DNA from: an uncultured Finegoldia sp.
GTDB taxonomy: Bacteria > Bacillota > Clostridia > Tissierellales > Peptoniphilaceae
DNA length: 7,323 bases
Reading direction: 5' to 3'
Assembly: GCF_900766215.1 (NCBI RefSeq)
Contig: NZ_CAAFUQ010000056.1
Span: 1-7,323, forward strand
A model generated the notes under the pieces. The model was given only the letters and a program-made list of their open reading frames with translations. It did not search any database and had not been told where the DNA came from. Shown here in pieces: positions 5,576-7,323 of the stretch (within the stretch, counting starts at the first letter, position 1; each line of letters opens with the position of its first letter). The position numbers were made by a program, and so were the translations under genes.

Positions 5576-6283
5576 ATGAGATTAGATAGAATGCTTAGCG
5601 AGATGAAGATCGCAACTAGAAAAGAGATAAAACAAATGGTGAAGAAGGGGATTATCACGGTGAATGATGTGACTGTGAAGAAGTCCTCTGAGCATATAGA
5701 TGAAAACAACGACGTGGTGAAAATCTACGACGAGATCATTGAATACAGGAAGTTTTTGTATTTCGTGATGAACAAGAGAAAAGGAGTTACAAGTCATTCG
5801 AAAGATCCTATGCACAAAACTGTGATTGACGATATGGGAGAGCTTTGTGTGTTTGATTTGAGCCCTGTGGGAAGGCTTGATTTGGATACGACAGGGCTAT
5901 TGATTATAACGAACGACGGTAAATTTGCTCATAATTTGATTTCTCCGAAAAAAGATGTGTCGAAGAAATACAAGGTTACTTTGAGAGATAAGGTCGATGA
6001 GAAATACAACGAAACGTTCGAAAAAGGAATCAAGCTTATGCCGGAAGATATCATCACGAAACCTGCTACGATGGAAATTATCGACGATTATAATTGTTAC
6101 CTTACAATAAAGGAGGGTAAATATCACCAAGTCAAGAGAATGTTTGAAAAAGTTGGCAATGAAGTTGTGGAACTTCAAAGAGTCCAAATAGGTGATTTTA
6201 AATTGCCAGATGATTTGGAAGAGGGAGACTTCAGAGAACTTACTGATGAGGAGTTAAAAATCCTTGGGCTAGAAGAAGAATAA
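5576..6283 (+). CDS. rsuA: RsuA-family rRNA pseudouridine synthase
   Basis: A 235-residue enzyme that converts a uridine in rRNA to pseudouridine; RsuA itself acts on U516 of 16S rRNA (E. coli numbering). Residues 1-50 form an S4 RNA-binding domain (MRLDRMLSE, ATRKEIKQMVKKGIITVN). The catalytic domain shows PVGRLDLDTTGLLIITNDG (97-115) with catalytic Asp102 in GRLD, KKYKV (130-134), and the C-terminal KEGKYHQVKRMFEKVGNEV (179-197) with LQRVQIG, all typical of the RsuA/RluB/E/F family. The short length, without a long C-terminal extension, favours RsuA over RluB, but the exact target base is inferred. Start ATG 5576 is preceded by TAAGGAG (5565-5571), 4 bases away. It is a single gene between divergent DUF1294 and a convergent DhaL-like gene, ended by a bidirectional terminator. 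Confidence 0.9.
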   Translation: MRLDRMLSEMKIATRKEIKQMVKKGIITVNDVTVKKSSEHIDENNDVVKIYDEIIEYRKFLYFVMNKRKGVTSHSKDPMHKTVIDDMGELCVFDLSPVGRLDLDTTGLLIITNDGKFAHNLISPKKDVSKKYKVTLRDKVDEKYNETFEKGIKLMPEDIITKPATMEIIDDYNCYLTIKEGKYHQVKRMFEKVGNEVVELQRVQIGDFKLPDDLEEGDFRELTDEELKILGLEEE

Positions 6284-6287
6284 AGAA

Positions 6288-6325
6288 AAAATCTCAATTT
6301 AACGTAAAAGTTGAATTGAGATTTT
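6288..6325. terminator. Bidirectional terminator between rsuA and the DhaL-like gene
   Basis: A 16-base-pair stem (6288-6303 with 6310-6325) with one G-T wobble and a 6-base loop GTAAAA is flanked by T's on the plus strand and by A's on the left, which become T's on the minus strand. It starts 5 bases after the rsuA stop and contains the first bases of the DhaL-like stop codon (6326-6324), so both convergent genes share it. Confidence 0.9.
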
Positions 6326-6965
6326 ATTTTGTGCGCCTTTTTTTGAGGACGTATTTGTATAATGTGTCGAAAAACAAAAACAACGAATAAGCACCAGGGT
6401 CTATCACTCCAACGGAATAAATGGCGTTGTGACGTGCTTTTCCTTTCTTTGCAGACATTTCTGATGTTTGTTCACAAGCCATCTTGCAATCTACACTTAT
6501 TTTTTTCATTAATCTAATTGTATTTTCATTTTTATTGTTTTCAAAGCTTTCAGATGCAGCGTGAATGCAATCTAAAATTGTTTTGTCATTTAGCTTACAA
6601 TTTCCAACTAGTTTCACAGATTCATTTGTGATTTTCAAAATTTCACCGAACATTTTACGGTCCAATTCGTCTTTGCCATTTGTGTAATCTGAAATCTTAT
6701 CAAAAACATATGAGTATATAGGTGCTGTGGCACCTTTTACTTTGTATGTAAATAGAAATGATAGATTTTTGAACTGCTTAGAAATATTTTCATCTTTAAA
6801 GTCGGGAAATTGTATAAAAAGTTCGCCGAAACCATTATTTAAATTGCTACCGTGATCTCTATTACTCAAATTCTCGTCCAATTTATTTAATAAGGAGCAA
6901 TTAATCATCAAACATTCCTGATACATCTCGAAAACTTTGTAAATATCGTAATTTGTAAATCCCAT
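6324..6965 (-). CDS. Stand-alone DhaL-like protein (dihydroxyacetone kinase ADP-binding subunit family), divergent
   Basis: A 213-residue, mostly helical cytoplasmic protein. Family motifs are recognisable: KLDENLSNRDHGSN (28-41) matches the DhaL segment LDxEIGDxDHGxN; KGATAPIYS (77-85) matches GGASGPLYG; NDKTILD (126-132) matches GDKTMxD; and KKGKARHNAIYSVGVIDPGAYS (173-194) matches the RKGRA...G..DPGA.S element. In canonical DhaL, three Asp bind Mg-ATP/ADP: Asp30 and Asp37 are present here but the middle Asp35 is Asn, and the glycine-rich loop is altered. No DhaK, DhaM or fatty-acid kinase partner is in the window, so it may bind nucleotide weakly or act as a regulator. I chose ATG 6965, with AAAGGGG (5 bases upstream); GTG 6971 is in frame but sits against the binding site. 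Confidence is good for the fold, low for activity. Confidence 0.75.
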   Translation of the reverse strand: MGFTNYDIYKVFEMYQECLMINCSLLNKLDENLSNRDHGSNLNNGFGELFIQFPDFKDENISKQFKNLSFLFTYKVKGATAPIYSYVFDKISDYTNGKDELDRKMFGEILKITNESVKLVGNCKLNDKTILDCIHAASESFENNKNENTIRLMKKISVDCKMACEQTSEMSAKKGKARHNAIYSVGVIDPGAYSLFLFFDTLYKYVLKKRRTK

Positions 6966-6987
6966 AAGCACCCCTTTCTTACTTAAT

Positions 6988-6993
6988 ATTATA
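6988..6993 (-). promoter_or_regulatory. -10 element of the DhaL-like gene promoter
   Basis: The minus strand carries a perfect TATAAT (6993-6988), about 23 bases before the ATG at 6965. The -35 at 17 bases (TTTTAA) is poor. It faces away from the tandem promoters that begin at 7033. Confidence 0.55.
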
Positions 6994-7012
6994 CATGATT
7001 ACAGAAAATTTT

Positions 7013-7061
7013 AAAAAAATTTCAAAAAACACTTGACAAGTATGATTTAGGAGCGTATACT
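7013..7061 (+). promoter_or_regulatory. Strong promoter P1 with UP-like A/T tract
   Basis: TTGACA (7033-7038) and TATACT (7056-7061) are separated by the ideal 17 bases. The preceding 20 bases are runs of A and T (7013-7030), like an UP element. The first transcribed base is expected near 7068. No ribosome binding site or reading frame of useful length follows, pointing to a stable-RNA promoter. Confidence 0.88.
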
Positions 7062-7110
7062 GTGATAGTTGTCTGAGAGAGACGTAACAAAAACTTGATT
7101 AAGTTTACAA

Positions 7111-7165
7111 GAATTTAAAAAAGTTTTAAAAAAGTCTTGACAAGCTAAAAAAAGTATAGTATACT
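7111..7165 (+). promoter_or_regulatory. Strong promoter P2, exactly 104 bases after P1
   Basis: TTGACA (7137-7142) and TATACT (7160-7165) with a 17-base spacer, preceded by A/T tracts (7111-7133). The -35 with its following AG, the -10, and the downstream ATAGTTGTC (7169-7177) all lie exactly 104 bases after the same elements of P1 (7065-7073). Such tandem P1/P2 pairs are typical of rRNA operons. Confidence 0.88.
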
Positions 7166-7171
7166 TTAATA

Positions 7172-7204
7172 GTTGTCACTTGAGGCAACAAAATAATTTA
7201 ACAA
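7172..7204 (+). promoter_or_regulatory. Leader hairpin plus boxA-like element (possible rRNA antitermination signal)
   Basis: GTTGTC (7172-7177) pairs with GGCAAC (7184-7189) across a 6-base loop at the very 5' end of the P2 transcript. Shortly after comes TTTAACAA (7197-7204), resembling the 3' half of the rRNA boxA. A hairpin followed by boxA is the known order of boxB-boxA in rRNA leaders. The match is short and the assignment tentative. Confidence 0.4.
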
Positions 7205-7323
7205 AGAACCTTAATAAATTAAATAAAGTAAATACTTTGAGAGAAGTACAAACCAAACAATAATTCGGTGAGAATAAAAAAAGCAAAAGTCAGCTGAAAA
7301 AGCTAGCTTCAAACAAACATTAA

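Larger units (their letters stand above)
6972..7323 (+). other. Gene-free leader region, probably upstream of an rRNA operon
   Basis: I see no coding region here. After the two promoters come about 150 bases of A-rich leader with small hairpins: AAACTT/AAGTTT at 7091-7106 between the promoters, TACTT/AAGTA at 7233-7248, and AGCT/AGCT at 7292-7304. No gene start appears before the window ends at 7323. Two near-consensus promoters and a structured untranslated leader strongly suggest that 16S rRNA begins just beyond the edge, though the RNA itself is not in view. Confidence 0.65.

Noticed and set aside
7091..7106. AAACTT/AAGTTT hairpin between P1 and P2 as a terminator
   Set aside because: The stem is only 6 A/T-rich pairs and is not followed by a T run, so it is unlikely to stop P1 transcripts.
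6972..7323. CRISPR array or mobile element end in the repeat-looking tail
   Set aside because: There are only two copies, the shared blocks coincide exactly with promoter elements, and there are no terminal inverted repeats, spacers or transposase genes.

Overview
The window looks like a chromosomal piece from a low-GC, AT-rich anaerobic Gram-positive coccus. Evidence for this is the strong AAGGAG-type ribosome binding sites, a sortase-anchored surface protein with FIVAR repeats and an LPKAG sorting signal, and a Gram-positive-style split Wzc system (separate membrane protein and kinase). Peptoniphilaceae, for example Finegoldia magna, is my best guess. That is inferred from style of sequence, not from a database match.

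Layout. Positions 1-663 are the 3' end of a cell-wall-anchored surface protein, closed by a strong hairpin terminator. A small P-loop kinase-like gene (778-1302) lies on the minus strand. A compact divergent promoter region follows, and a four-gene plus-strand operon runs from 1482 to 3910: an SH3b lipoprotein, a CpsB/YwqE-like PHP protein, a CapA/Wzz-like membrane co-polymerase/kinase modulator, and a CpsD/CapB-like tyrosine kinase. These genes abut or overlap, and a hairpin terminator ends the unit. Next come a class-3-like aldehyde dehydrogenase (3970-5295), a small DUF1294 membrane protein on the minus strand whose 3' end overlaps it, an RsuA-type pseudouridine synthase (5576-6283), and a stand-alone DhaL-like protein on the minus strand (6324-6965). 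The last two meet at a bidirectional terminator. The final 350 bases hold no gene. They contain two near-consensus promoters exactly 104 bases apart with UP-like A/T tracts and a structured leader, most likely the start of an rRNA operon whose 16S gene begins just past the window.

The most interesting unit is 1482-3910. It has the architecture of a capsule tyrosine-phosphorylation module, but the phosphatase has lost nearly all metal-binding residues and the kinase stops before the usual C-terminal tyrosine cluster. The ATPase core and the membrane activator look intact. No glycosyltransferase, flippase or polymerase is seen beside them, and the operon starts with a wall-binding-type lipoprotein. 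This suggests a capsule control module repurposed as an envelope-linked ATPase or scaffold. Two other genes, the aldehyde dehydrogenase and DhaL-like protein, also carry substitutions at positions conserved in their families.
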